Part shown: one piece after another, positions 43,882-52,454 of the stretch
Position numbering within the stretch: the stretch's first letter is position 1
Layout of the letters: the number at the start of each line of letters is the position of its first letter
Assembly: GCA_947626265.1 (NCBI GenBank)
Contig: CANQRM010000001.1
Coordinates: 62,001-126,000, forward strand
Reading direction: 5' to 3'
Source of the DNA: an uncultured Oscillospiraceae bacterium
GTDB lineage: Bacteria > Bacillota > Clostridia > Oscillospirales > Oscillospiraceae
Length of the DNA stretch: 64,000 nt
Program-made: the position numbers and the translations under genes
The notes under the pieces: generated by a model
Seen by the model: only the letters and a program-made list of their open reading frames with translations
What the model was told of the DNA's origin: nothing
Databases searched by the model: none

Positions 43882-45411
43882 ATGGTAAAACAAATTAAAC
43901 GCCGCGCGCAGATAACAAAACTTGTCCAGATCTTTTCCTTTGTGCTGGCACTGTGCTTTGTGTGGCTTGTAACACATATCCTTGTCAACGGCGGCTGGTA
44001 TTATTATGAATATAATGAAGTCATACTGCTGGCCTGTATTGTCTTGGCATTGGCCGTTCTGCTGTGCGCATGGTGGCTGATAAAACGATATGAGGCCACC
44101 CTGGAAAAACACGCCAGACTTATAACAATAACATTTCTTGCAGTGATGGCAGTCTTGCAGATGGTGCTGGGATGGCAGCTGCGCTATAAGCCTGTGTTTG
44201 ATATCGACGCCATTTTCGGCGGCGCTTCCGAGTGGGTGGAGACAGGGACCTTTGCCTCCTATTACGATTATTACTATACCTTTCCTAATAATTACGGCGG
44301 CCTTCGCTTCATGTATTGGGTTTTGAGCGTGGCCCACGCTTTGGGTCTGCGCGACTACTATTTCGCAGCGATGGCGGCAAACTGCGCCCTTTCTATCCTC
44401 ACGATATATGCCACCGGCCAAGCGGCGAAGCACCTTCTGGGCATCCGGGGACAGATAATGGCCTATGTGCTGTTTGCCGTCAGTCCCCCGTTTTACTTCA
44501 TCGCTCCGGCATTTTACACCGACGCGCTGAGTATGCCCTTTCCCATTCTGACTTATTGGTTTTATCTGCTGGCCAAGAAGCAGTCCCGGCTTTGGAAGCG
44601 TCTGTCGCTATACGCGCTGATGGGCGTCTGCACGTCGCTGGGGGCGCAGATCAAGGCCACGGTGGTCATCATGCTCATCGCCATTCTGATTGACGGTATA
44701 TTGACACTAGGCTGGAAACGGACCACCGCCATGGGGCTGGTGGCGGCGGTGATACTCCTGCTGGGTCAGGCCGGATTGGAACATACGATCTACCAGCATC
44801 TGGACCGCGCCGAGGCCCAGCAGAAAAGCACCCCGCTGCTTCATTGGGTGATGATGGGCCTGACAGGAATCGGTATGTATAATAACCAGGATTACACATT
44901 TACCGAATCCTTTACGGACCGGGGGGAACAATCTGCCGCGCTGAAGGCGGAGATAAAACGCCGTATCCAGGATTTAGGCCCGGAGGGCCTTGTCTCGCTT
45001 CTGACCACAAAGGGGAATATCATCTTCGGCGACGGCACCTATGGGCTTTCCGACTGCCTGGGCGGAGAGCCGCTGGGAGAGACAGGTCTGCGGGAATGGC
45101 TGCTGTCCGGTGGAGAGCATAACAAGGCATACCGGCACATATGTACGGGAATACTTCTGGCGCTGTATATTTTTATGATCCTCTCCGGGCTTTGGGACGC
45201 CTTTTCCCCGGACGACAATGTATTTCAAGCCCTGGTCCCCCGGCTGGCCGTGTTTGGATTGATGCTGTTCCTTCTATGCTGGGAGGCTCGATGGCGGTAC
45301 TTCTCTAACTATATCCCGCTGATTTTCCTTTCCTCACTGCCGGGCATAGACCAACTGATGGAGAGGCTGCGGCACGTCCAAGCAGGCAACAAAAAATGCG
45401 TCTCACCATGA
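43882..45411 (+). CDS. Membrane glycosyltransferase, GT39/PMT-like (GT-C fold)
   Basis: About 509 residues from ATG 43882 (TTG 43873 possible). Eleven or so membrane helices are present. After the second helix pair, a first outer loop has DIDAIFGGASEWVETG, recalling the acidic loop of GT-C enzymes that use lipid-linked sugars. It sits 20 bases after the ATPase gene in one operon. This suggests it modifies a surface molecule handled with the transporter. The donor and acceptor are not predictable. Confidence 0.7.
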   Translation: MVKQIKRRAQITKLVQIFSFVLALCFVWLVTHILVNGGWYYYEYNEVILLACIVLALAVLLCAWWLIKRYEATLEKHARLITITFLAVMAVLQMVLGWQLRYKPVFDIDAIFGGASEWVETGTFASYYDYYYTFPNNYGGLRFMYWVLSVAHALGLRDYYFAAMAANCALSILTIYATGQAAKHLLGIRGQIMAYVLFAVSPPFYFIAPAFYTDALSMPFPILTYWFYLLAKKQSRLWKRLSLYALMGVCTSLGAQIKATVVIMLIAILIDGILTLGWKRTTAMGLVAAVILLLGQAGLEHTIYQHLDRAEAQQKSTPLLHWVMMGLTGIGMYNNQDYTFTESFTDRGEQSAALKAEIKRRIQDLGPEGLVSLLTTKGNIIFGDGTYGLSDCLGGEPLGETGLREWLLSGGEHNKAYRHICTGILLALYIFMILSGLWDAFSPDDNVFQALVPRLAVFGLMLFLLCWEARWRYFSNYIPLIFLSSLPGIDQLMERLRHVQAGNKKCVSP

Positions 45412-45423
45412 GACGCATTTTTT
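45391..45423. terminator. Bidirectional terminator
   Basis: AAAAAATGCGTCTCA / TGAGACGCATTTTTT with CCA loop overlaps the glycosyltransferase stop and precedes the kinase stop. It separates convergent operons. Confidence 0.93.
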
Positions 45424-45429
45424 AAGCCC

Positions 45430-46749
45430 CTATTCCGTTTTCATCGGCAGGCTGGCGGTGAAGCGGAACTTTTTATTTGCGGCATCGTATTCGATGAAAT
45501 ACATCCCGCCGCTCCGCTCGATCATGGCCGCCACGTTTTTCAGCCCGTAGCCGTGGGCCAGCGTGTCCTCCTTCGTGGTCTGCACCATATTGTCCCGGAT
45601 CACCACCGGCTCCGCCGTCGTGTTGTCTATGCACATCAGCGCACTCCGCTTTTCCTCTTTCATCCGCATCCAGATATGCCGATCCGCCGCCTGGGGTATC
45701 TTCCCGCAGGCTTCAATCGCGTTGTCGATCAGATTTGTCAGCACCACCACCAGGGCGTCATCCGGCATAGGGAAGTCCGTCAGATCGTCAAGCTGGAATT
45801 GAAAGTCAATGCCCTTTTCCTTTGCCACGGGGACTTTTTCGCTCATAACGATGTCCACCACTGTGCGATGGGTATTGATATACAAAACGCTCGGAATGTC
45901 GATCTCCAGCATGGAATCAAGATAGGCCGAAAATTCTGCCTGGGGCACGTTGCGCCGGGCCATGTCACGGAGAACGGCAAGCTGATTTTTGAAGTCGTGG
46001 GTCTGCGCCCGCTGCTGGGTATAGCGGCTTGTCATGGATTCAATATGTGCCGTTTCCAGTTTCAAATTCTGCCGAAGGGCCGTGTTTTCCCTATCTGCCT
46101 CCTGTCTGCGCCCGGAGTAGTCCAGTAGGAAAAAGGCTCCTACACATACGAACATCAGGAGTATAGAAAGGATAAAACATAACCAACCGGCATTCGGATC
46201 ATACCATAGGGTGAGGGCCAAGTGATGAATTTCAAAGTATGAAGGAATGGAAAAAAGAAGAATCAGCATCCAGCCCGTCATGTCCGGCTCACGCTGAAAT
46301 GGACGGCGGCTGCGCCAGCGGTAAAACAAAATAACAAGGCCAAGTCCTATTAGGGTAGGCATAAAGGCGAAACAATAAGAGATGACCTCATGGGCCTGCT
46401 GCTCCTCCAAACTGTAAATTAAAAATAGAATCGCCGTAAATAATGCTTCTATCACGCTCGTATAGAGAGCTGCCAGCATTTCTATCGACATAGCTTTCAA
46501 GATGCTACCCTCAAAGAGAAAATGCACCATAGAAGTATATATCAACAGAACATAAAGCGTATGAAGGATAGAGCCAACGACACCGTCCCAAATATTAAAA
46601 AGCGGTTCTAATGCGAGCAGAAGCACAACTAACAAAAGTACCCACCAAGCCTGTTTCGGCCTTTTGAGCGATGCAAAGGAAAGCGCCAGAAAGAATGTAA
46701 TCAGTGCTTCCAGGGAAATGAGCATAAGAGAAAGGGCCAAATCCCCCAT
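45430..46749 (-). CDS. AgrC-like sensor histidine kinase (GHKL family)
   Basis: About 439 residues. ATG 46749 overlaps the regulator stop by one base (TAATG). Six membrane helices occupy residues 1-215, as in peptide-pheromone receptors. The dimerisation box HDFKNQLAVLRDM holds the phosphorylated His. The ATPase domain has NLIDNAIEAC and GYGLKNV, without a full second G box. It pairs with the LytTR regulator upstream. No agrB/agrD-like gene is visible, so the ligand must come from elsewhere. Confidence 0.9.
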   Translation of the reverse strand: MGDLALSLMLISLEALITFFLALSFASLKRPKQAWWVLLLVVLLLALEPLFNIWDGVVGSILHTLYVLLIYTSMVHFLFEGSILKAMSIEMLAALYTSVIEALFTAILFLIYSLEEQQAHEVISYCFAFMPTLIGLGLVILFYRWRSRRPFQREPDMTGWMLILLFSIPSYFEIHHLALTLWYDPNAGWLCFILSILLMFVCVGAFFLLDYSGRRQEADRENTALRQNLKLETAHIESMTSRYTQQRAQTHDFKNQLAVLRDMARRNVPQAEFSAYLDSMLEIDIPSVLYINTHRTVVDIVMSEKVPVAKEKGIDFQFQLDDLTDFPMPDDALVVVLTNLIDNAIEACGKIPQAADRHIWMRMKEEKRSALMCIDNTTAEPVVIRDNMVQTTKEDTLAHGYGLKNVAAMIERSGGMYFIEYDAANKKFRFTASLPMKTE

Positions 46750-47459
46750 TACAACTGCCTCGCTTTCCACGTCACATACCGTCTGGTGATCTCACTGTAA
46801 TTCTTCCGGGAGACGGCCAGCGCCTCGCCGTCCGTGAGCTTGGCCGTGTAGTTGCGGATGTCCTCGACGTGCCGCATATTCACAAGATAGCCTTTCTGAA
46901 TCCGCAGAAAATCAAACCCGGCCAGCCGCGCCTCGTAATCCTCCATACGGCCCATACACGCCACTGGCCCGCTGTTCAGCGTATGAAGCATCACCCGCCT
47001 TACGGACGTGCCCTCAAAATACAAAATGTCCTTTACGCGCACATTCATAAACTTGTCCGGCGTCTGTACCTTGACGTATTTCCTGCCGTCGGACAGTTTT
47101 TCGATCACAGCGTCAACGCAAGGCCCAAGCTGCTCGTCCAGGGATTCTTTCAACAGATACAGCATCGCCCCCACCCAATAGCCTTTCAAAGCGTATTCGG
47201 CAAAGGCGGTCACAAAGACGATGATCACGTCCTCCGACTGTTCCCGCAGCAGCCGGGCCGTCTCCATGCCGTTGACGCCCGGCATATCTATATCCAGAAA
47301 CACCACTTGTATGTCCGTCAGATCGGAGGCCAGGAGCGCGTCGCCCGACGAGAACATCGCATAGTCACAATCCCACTGCCTCGCCGCAAACTGTTCCTCC
47401 AGCATATTGCATAACGCGCCGCAAAACGCCTTGTTGTCGTCACATACCGCGATCCTCAT
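46749..47459 (-). CDS. LytTR-family response regulator (AgrA/VirR-like)
   Basis: A 236-residue protein with a receiver (Asp8/9, phospho-Asp in FLDIDMPGVNG at about 59, Lys106 in LLKES) and a LytTR domain (about 130-232, FEGTSVRRVMLHT and FLRIQKGYLVNMRHV). These bind paired short repeats and often control surface or peptide genes. Its upstream region (47505-47594) is duplicated before the ABC operon, so it, or the nearby XRE protein, may control both. Confidence 0.93.
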   Translation of the reverse strand: MRIAVCDDNKAFCGALCNMLEEQFAARQWDCDYAMFSSGDALLASDLTDIQVVFLDIDMPGVNGMETARLLREQSEDVIIVFVTAFAEYALKGYWVGAMLYLLKESLDEQLGPCVDAVIEKLSDGRKYVKVQTPDKFMNVRVKDILYFEGTSVRRVMLHTLNSGPVACMGRMEDYEARLAGFDFLRIQKGYLVNMRHVEDIRNYTAKLTDGEALAVSRKNYSEITRRYVTWKARQL

Positions 47460-47504
47460 GCCTGCGCCCCCTTTCCGTTGCTACCTTATACCAACCATAG
47501 CTGT

Positions 47505-47608
47505 CTGTCAAGGTGGCCCCGAACCCGCATTATACGGATTGAAACCTGCATCTTGCGGAACTTGGCCCGCAAAACAAAAAATGTGTGCTATAAGTAACGA
47601 GAGGTTAC
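47505..47608 (+). promoter_or_regulatory. Duplicated promoter region with GTAAC-N5-GTTAC inverted repeat
   Basis: Bases 47505-47594 match 40641-40730 without gaps. Both end in TGTGCTATAAG, an extended -10. Just downstream here GTAAC (47594-47598) and GTTAC (47604-47608) form an inverted repeat around the expected start of transcription; this part is absent from the other copy. It probably drives the XRE gene at 47642. Confidence 0.65.
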
Positions 47609-47641
47609 ATGAGCGGCACCTTTCGGAAAGGGAGTGATGGT

Positions 47642-47887
47642 ATGACAAACGCACCGCTGGTAGCTGCGGACATAGGCCAGGAAAGTGCCGCCGACGTATT
47701 TCCGGCGCGGCTAAAGGCCATGCGTCATAAACAGCAGATAGACCAAAAAACGCTGGCCGAGCTATGCGGACTGTCCAAGGACATGATCGGCCAGTATGAG
47801 CGGGGAGAAAAGATGCCGTCCCTAAAGACGGCGATCACAATGGCCGACTACTTTGACGTTTCATTGGACTATCTGCTGGGTCGATAA
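47642..47887 (+). CDS. XRE-family regulator
   Basis: About 81 residues from ATG 47642 behind GGAAAGGGAGTGATGG. The helix-turn-helix is QKTLAELCGLSKDMIGQYERGEKMPS, ending DVSLDYLLGR. Closely similar to the XRE protein at 50080. GTTAC/GTAAC motifs occur before it and before the SLH gene that follows, suggesting it regulates both. Confidence 0.85.
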   Translation: MTNAPLVAADIGQESAADVFPARLKAMRHKQQIDQKTLAELCGLSKDMIGQYERGEKMPSLKTAITMADYFDVSLDYLLGR

Positions 47888-47935
47888 AATTTTTGTCTGC
47901 CCGCCAGGGGCGGGGAAGAACGGAAAAACCTATGT

Positions 47936-47970
47936 TATAGTTACAATAAGTTACATAATCGCCGTGTAAC
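47936..47970 (+). promoter_or_regulatory. Candidate promoter and GTTAC operator cluster before the SLH gene
   Basis: TATAGT (47936-47941) is a possible -10, without a good -35. GTTAC at 47940-47944 and 47950-47954 and GTAAC at 47966-47970 repeat the half-sites seen at 47594-47608. Spacing differs between the two places. Confidence 0.5.
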
Positions 47971-48004
47971 TATTACAACTTTTACAAATAGGAGGTATCA
48001 GCTT

Positions 48005-49600
48005 ATGAGCAAGAAATTGATCAGTTTGTTTTTGGCTGTGATGATGCTGCTCGGTCTGACTGTTCCTGCCTTCGCAGCAGAAGGACAGGAGGCTCCGCCC
48101 CAGGCAGAGGTCATGGAGGATGCTCCCCAGGCGGAAGAAGTGCCTCCTGCGGCAGATATGGCCGAGCCCGCCCCGGAGACTGCCCCCATAGCGGAGGAGG
48201 CACCGGTGGAGGACGCCCTGCCCATAGAGGAAACCGCGCCTGCGGCGGAGGCCCCGGCGGAGGAAACGCCCGTGGAGGACGCGCCCGTAGTGGCCGCGGC
48301 CCAGGGCGTGACGGTTAATCTCACCGGCGTGACAGATCCGGTCGATACCCTTGTTGTCTGTGAGGATATGGCGGGTGAGACCCGCAGATACTGCACAGAT
48401 GAGGGGGTACCTGTCCCTTCGTCGGTATCTGTCCGCCCCGGCAGCGAAGTGCGGCTTTTCATGGACGCGGCCTATGATGTGACCGTGGACAACGCCACGG
48501 TGAAGACAAACCATTTGTTCTCCCAAGCCTTTGCCCAAGGGCCGGGCGATAACGGGCACCAGCGGTATGACCTGTCCACTTTCCGTTCCGTGTATCTGAC
48601 GGTCCCCCAGCAGGGCACGGTCACGGTGAACGTGGCAGCCACTCAGGATCTGCTCCCGGAACTGGTCCCTTATGTATTTTATAACAAAAAATGGTATGGG
48701 TATGATGAAGGCGGCGGCATCGTAGGCGGCGTCAGCCCCGACGACCCCTATCAATATGGAGGAATAATCGGCGCGACTGGTCATGACGGAACGACCATCG
48801 CGACCGGCAGCGTGATCGAGATCTGGACGGCGCCCGGCTTTGAGATGGAGGTATTGGAGGGCGGCCATATCGCCGATACCCGCAAGCCCACCGGCCCGGC
48901 GGCCAGCGACATCCCGGCGGGCTCCACCGCCTATGTGCTGATGGTGGATTATGGCGCAAAGGCATTCGTTATCGCCTGCGTGAAGCAGGGCGAACACTAC
49001 CAGGTCCCCGGCACGATGCCCCAGGGTGAGGCGACACCGTGGACAGACACGGGGACAGACGCCGCCCCGCAGACGGGCAGCACTTTCACCGATGTGGCCT
49101 CCGGCGCGTGGTATGCCGATACCGTAGAGAAAGCTTATTCCAGCGGCATCGTCAAGGGCGTCACGGATAGCACCTTTAATCCCAACGGCACAACCACGCG
49201 GGGCCAGACCGTGACCATGCTCTATCGGGCCATGGGTTCCCCCGGCGGGGCCAATGTGTTCTCCGATACCAGCGGCGAGGTCGGTTCTGCGGCGGGCTGG
49301 GCGGCCTCCGCAGGGGTCACTACCGGCGTGAGCGACACGACCTTCGCCCCAAACAACGCTATCACCCGTGAGCAGCTGGTCACCATGCTGTACCGCCTGG
49401 CGGGCAGTCCGGCGGCGGCCTCCGCCGCGTCGGTCTCGTCCTATACGGACAGCGGCGAGGTCCAGAGCTACGCCAAGGACGCGGTGGCCTGGGCCATCAG
49501 CAACGGCCTCCTCACCGGCTACGGTGACGGCACGATCCGTCCCTCTGGCGTGGCCACCCGCGCCGAGGTCTGCGCCCTCATCATGCGCTTTGTTGGATAA
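48005..49600 (+). CDS. SLH-domain secreted surface protein
   Basis: A 531-residue protein. Signal peptide MSKKLISLFLAVMMLLGLTV to AFAA. Residues 25-98 are a low-complexity Glu/Ala/Pro stretch (EEAPVEDALPIEETAPAAEA style). Residues about 100-340 form a beta-rich domain of unknown function. Three SLH repeats (about 360-530) contain FTDVASGAWYADTVEKA, GVSDTTFAPNNAITREQ and GYGDGTIRPSGVATRAE and bind secondary wall polymer. TAGGAGGTATCAGCTT precedes the start. Confidence 0.9.
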   Translation: MSKKLISLFLAVMMLLGLTVPAFAAEGQEAPPQAEVMEDAPQAEEVPPAADMAEPAPETAPIAEEAPVEDALPIEETAPAAEAPAEETPVEDAPVVAAAQGVTVNLTGVTDPVDTLVVCEDMAGETRRYCTDEGVPVPSSVSVRPGSEVRLFMDAAYDVTVDNATVKTNHLFSQAFAQGPGDNGHQRYDLSTFRSVYLTVPQQGTVTVNVAATQDLLPELVPYVFYNKKWYGYDEGGGIVGGVSPDDPYQYGGIIGATGHDGTTIATGSVIEIWTAPGFEMEVLEGGHIADTRKPTGPAASDIPAGSTAYVLMVDYGAKAFVIACVKQGEHYQVPGTMPQGEATPWTDTGTDAAPQTGSTFTDVASGAWYADTVEKAYSSGIVKGVTDSTFNPNGTTTRGQTVTMLYRAMGSPGGANVFSDTSGEVGSAAGWAASAGVTTGVSDTTFAPNNAITREQLVTMLYRLAGSPAAASAASVSSYTDSGEVQSYAKDAVAWAISNGLLTGYGDGTIRPSGVATRAEVCALIMRFVG

Positions 49601-49651
49601 AACAACCGAATCGTGACGTGGATGAGCCGATGGCATAACCCATAGAACAAT

Positions 49652-49692
49652 CCCCCGCCTGCGGCCCAGCCGCAGGCGGGGGTATTTCTTTG
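49652..49692 (+). terminator. Terminator after the SLH gene
   Basis: A 13-bp stem CCCCCGCCTGCGG / CCGCAGGCGGGGG with a short loop is followed by TATTTCTTT. Confidence 0.88.
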
Positions 49693-49843
49693 TCCCAAAA
49701 TGCGATTCGTGGTGAAACGTACTCCGGGCACCTACTACTTGCTAATCAATAGAATCCGGGCCTACTTTTAGCAAAACCCAAGCATAATCAATGGCAAACA
49801 GCCAGTCGCATGACGCAGAGCATTTTGTATGAGGTGTATTATT

Positions 49844-50056
49844 ATGAACGATGAATCTTCCCGATGGGTGCATTGTCCTGTTTGCAGGAGCAAGACGAGG
49901 GTAAAAGTGAATCCAGATAGCGTTTTACTAAACTTTCCGCTCTTTTGCCCGAAATGCAAACAGGAACACAATGTCAGTATCATCCAGATGAAGATGGTGA
50001 TAAATGATGAGCCTGCTCCGCCACCCCGGCCACGTTTCCAGTATAAGTACCCCTAA
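49844..50056 (+). CDS. Cysteine-rich KTR-type zinc-ribbon protein
   Basis: About 70 residues from ATG 49844. WVHCPVCRSKTRVKV carries the name-giving KTR, and LFCPKCKQEHNV completes a four-Cys zinc ribbon. These small proteins are common in clostridial mobile elements. Function unknown. Followed after 23 bases by an XRE gene. Confidence 0.8.
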   Translation: MNDESSRWVHCPVCRSKTRVKVNPDSVLLNFPLFCPKCKQEHNVSIIQMKMVINDEPAPPPRPRFQYKYP

Positions 50057-50079
50057 CAGAAACACGGGAGGTGAAGCAC

Positions 50080-50289
50080 ATGAATGATAATCCTTTTCCC
50101 GCCCGTCTGCGTAAACTTCGGGAGACGAGAAGAATCAATGCGAAAACCCTGGGAGAGCTTTGCGGGCTATCAAAGAACATGATCGGACAGTATGAAAAAG
50201 GAGAGAAGATGCCGTCCGCCAAATCATTGATGGCATTGGCTGACTTCCTCGATGTGTCGATCGACTACCTGCTGGGACGCGATAAATAA
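50080..50289 (+). CDS. XRE-family regulator
   Basis: About 69 residues from ATG 50080, with CGGGAGGTGAAGCAC upstream (an in-frame start at 50071 is possible). The helix-turn-helix AKTLGELCGLSKNMIGQYEKGEKMPS and DVSIDYLLGR end closely match the protein at 47642. Probably a second regulator of the same island. Confidence 0.82.
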   Translation: MNDNPFPARLRKLRETRRINAKTLGELCGLSKNMIGQYEKGEKMPSAKSLMALADFLDVSIDYLLGRDK

Positions 50290-50535
50290 TGCCATTTTCT
50301 GACGGACCCGAAACATTCCCTCTGACTCTGTTGTCCCAGCACAAGCATCCGTAGCAGAAGCCGTCGTTGCTGTCAATGGTCAAGATGAACGGCTCTTTGA
50401 GCCGCCATTGACAGCTCCGCTCGCTTCCGCTCTCCCTGTCTGTAAGAGGGGCGACAGCCATTTCCGCTGTCGCCCCTCTTATATTATCTGTTCCTTGCCC
50501 CACATATCAGGGGTCGATGTCCGCATTTAAGTGCC
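50290..50535. other. Intergenic region with two hairpins
   Basis: GCTGTCAATGG and its inverse CCATTGACAGC (about 50367-50414) frame a short segment. AGAGGGGCGACAGC / GCTGTCGCCCCTCT (50445-50480) is terminator-like, followed by TATATT. No gene is visible. Confidence 0.6.
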
Positions 50536-50537
50536 CT

Positions 50538-50823
50538 GGACCCCTTCTGCCGCAAGGGCTTGGAGCCGTTAAACGTAGGGGGGTAATGGTGGTATATGGC
50601 GACACCCGAAAACCGGAGTCTATATGCGGAAATACTTAAAATTCTTTAATGATTGTTGCTATATGTGTGACCCTGTGAAAACGGGGGTTCGATGTGACGC
50701 TTTTGGCCGGTCAGACCCCTTGCGGCGTGGGGCTTTCAGAGCGCCAAAATCAGGGGGGTAAGGGTAGTATATGGCGCACCCCGAAAACCGGGGTCTATTG
50801 CGTAACATACTTCAAAGTTTTTA
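50538..50823 (+). repeat. Two direct copies of a structured 110-bp non-coding unit
   Basis: Copy 1 (about 50538-50650) and copy 2 (about 50712-50823) share GGGGGGTAA, then GGTATATGGCG or AGTATATGGCG, CCCGAAAACCGG and TCTAT.GCG, and end in TTTTTAA-like sequence, offset about 175 bases. CACCCCGAAAACCGGGGT in copy 2 is a clean hairpin with compensating changes in copy 1. No gene lies here. A paired regulatory RNA or element end is possible. Confidence 0.7.
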
Positions 50824-50835
50824 ACCAATTCAAAG

Positions 50836-50882
50836 CAGACAGCGGAGGGCGCATTTTAGCACCATCCGCTGTCTGTTTTTCA
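50836..50882 (+). terminator. Terminator closing the island's last non-coding unit
   Basis: CAGACAGCGGA / TCCGCTGTCTG with an 18-base loop, followed by TTTTTC. It suggests that the preceding repeats are transcribed rightward. Confidence 0.8.
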
Positions 50883-50990
50883 ATTCCAATTCCGTAAGGC
50901 AGTTGCCAGATGTTTGTTTTTGGGGTTATACTGTCTTACGAAGCGCGCCCATCAGAGGGGGCTGTATTCGTTACGCCGGTAATATTAGTT

Positions 50991-51980
50991 TTACACCATG
51001 TTGGCCTGCGCGGCGGTAATGATCGCCATGGAGTAGACTTCCTCGGCGTTGCAGCCGCGGGAGAGGTCGTTGATGGGGGCGTTCAGGCCGCACAGGATGG
51101 GGCCGTAGGCCTCGAAGCCGCCCAGGCGCTGGGCGATCTTGTAGCCGATGTTGCCGGCGTTGATGTCCGGGAAGATGAAGGTGTTGGCGTAGCCGGCCAC
51201 CTTGTCGTCCGGGCACTTCGTCTCCGCCACGATGGGGCTCACGGCGGCGTCGAACTGCATCTCGCCGGTGATGGGCACGTTGGGCATGAGCTGCTTGACC
51301 CGCTCGGCGGCGTTGCGCATCTTGTCCACGTCCTCGCCGGCGCCGGAGCCGAAGGTGGAGTAGCTCAAAAATGCCACCTTGGGGTCGATGCCGAACATGC
51401 GGCCGCACTTGATGGTCTCGGTGGCGATCTCCACCAGGTCCTCCTCGGTCGGGTGGATGTTGATGGCGCAGTCGCCCATGGCCAGGACCGTGCTGTCGCC
51501 GGTGGCGGAGGGGTGGACCATGATGAAGCAGGAGGAGACGATGCGGTTGCCGGGCTTGGTCTTGATGAGCTGCAGGGCGGGGCGGACCGTGTCGGCGGTG
51601 GAGTATGTAGCGCCGCCCAAAAGGGCGTCCGCCTGGCCGGTGGCCACCAGCATGGTGCCGAAGTAGTTGCGGTGGGTCAGGGCCTCCCGGCACTGCTCCT
51701 CGTTCATCTTGCCCTTGCGGAGCTCCACCATCTTCTGGACCATGGCCTCGGTGTCATGGTAGGTCTTGGGGTCGATGATGGTGGCGCCGCGGATATTGTA
51801 GCCCGCCCGCTGGGCGGCGGAGAGGATCTCCAGCTCGTTGCCCATGAGGATGGGGGTCAGGAAGGTACCGGACAGCAGCCGGGCCGCCGCCTCAAGAATA
51901 CGGGGGTCGCTGCCCTCGGTGAAGACGATCTTCCGGGGATGGGCGCGAAGGGAGTCGATGAGCTTTCTGAACATATCCAT
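50991..51980 (-). CDS. pta: Phosphate acetyltransferase
   Basis: About 329 residues from ATG 51980, set by GAGGAGGAAACCTGT; an in-frame start at 52010 is rejected. It interconverts acetyl-CoA and acetyl phosphate. Family segments: FTEGSDPRILEAA, GGATYSTADTVRPALQ, FLSYSTFGSGAGEDVDKM, GEMQFDAAVSP and FPDINAGNIGYKIAQR. Length matches the short Pta class. No ackA is adjacent. Confidence 0.96.
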   Translation of the reverse strand: MDMFRKLIDSLRAHPRKIVFTEGSDPRILEAAARLLSGTFLTPILMGNELEILSAAQRAGYNIRGATIIDPKTYHDTEAMVQKMVELRKGKMNEEQCREALTHRNYFGTMLVATGQADALLGGATYSTADTVRPALQLIKTKPGNRIVSSCFIMVHPSATGDSTVLAMGDCAINIHPTEEDLVEIATETIKCGRMFGIDPKVAFLSYSTFGSGAGEDVDKMRNAAERVKQLMPNVPITGEMQFDAAVSPIVAETKCPDDKVAGYANTFIFPDINAGNIGYKIAQRLGGFEAYGPILCGLNAPINDLSRGCNAEEVYSMAIITAAQANMV

Positions 51981-52154
51981 ACAGGTTTCCTCCTCTGGCG
52001 AAATATACAAAGAAAGCAGGCATCGCGATTTACGTCTGCATCACTTTAAACCATAGTAGCACGCGTACATGGAAATTTCAAGTTTCTGTTTACAAAAATT
52101 GGCCCGCCGTGTATAATACATAAAGTTATCATCCCAAAGAAGCGAGGACACACC

Positions 52155-52454
52155 ATGAACGACCTGCAGTTTTGCGCCAACCTCAGCCGCCTCCGGCGGG
52201 AAAAGGGCGTGAGCCAGCGGAAAGCGGCCTCGGACCTGAACATCTCCCAGGCCCTTTTGAGCCACTATGAAAACGGCGCCCGGGAGCCGGGCCTGGCCTT
52301 TGTGTGCCGGGCCTGTGATTACTACGGCGTGACGGCGGACTTCCTCTTAGGCCGCACCGGCGAAGAGGCCCCCGGCCGCCCCGGCCCCGAGGCCATGCGG
52401 AAGCTGGCCCAGCAGCTGCGCCAGATGGCGGAGCAGGCGGAGAGCTATATATGA
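52155..52454 (+). CDS. XRE-family regulator upstream of lepA
   Basis: A 99-residue protein with helix-turn-helix [25 protein letters not shown] and [14 protein letters not shown], then an acidic/helical tail. Its stop overlaps the lepA ATG by four bases, an unusual coupling of a regulator to a translation factor. AGCGAGGACACACC precedes the start. Confidence 0.85.
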   Translation: MNDLQFCANLSRLRREKGVSQRKAASDLNISQALLSHYENGAREPGLAFVCRACDYYGVTADFLLGRTGEEAPGRPGPEAMRKLAQQLRQMAEQAESYI

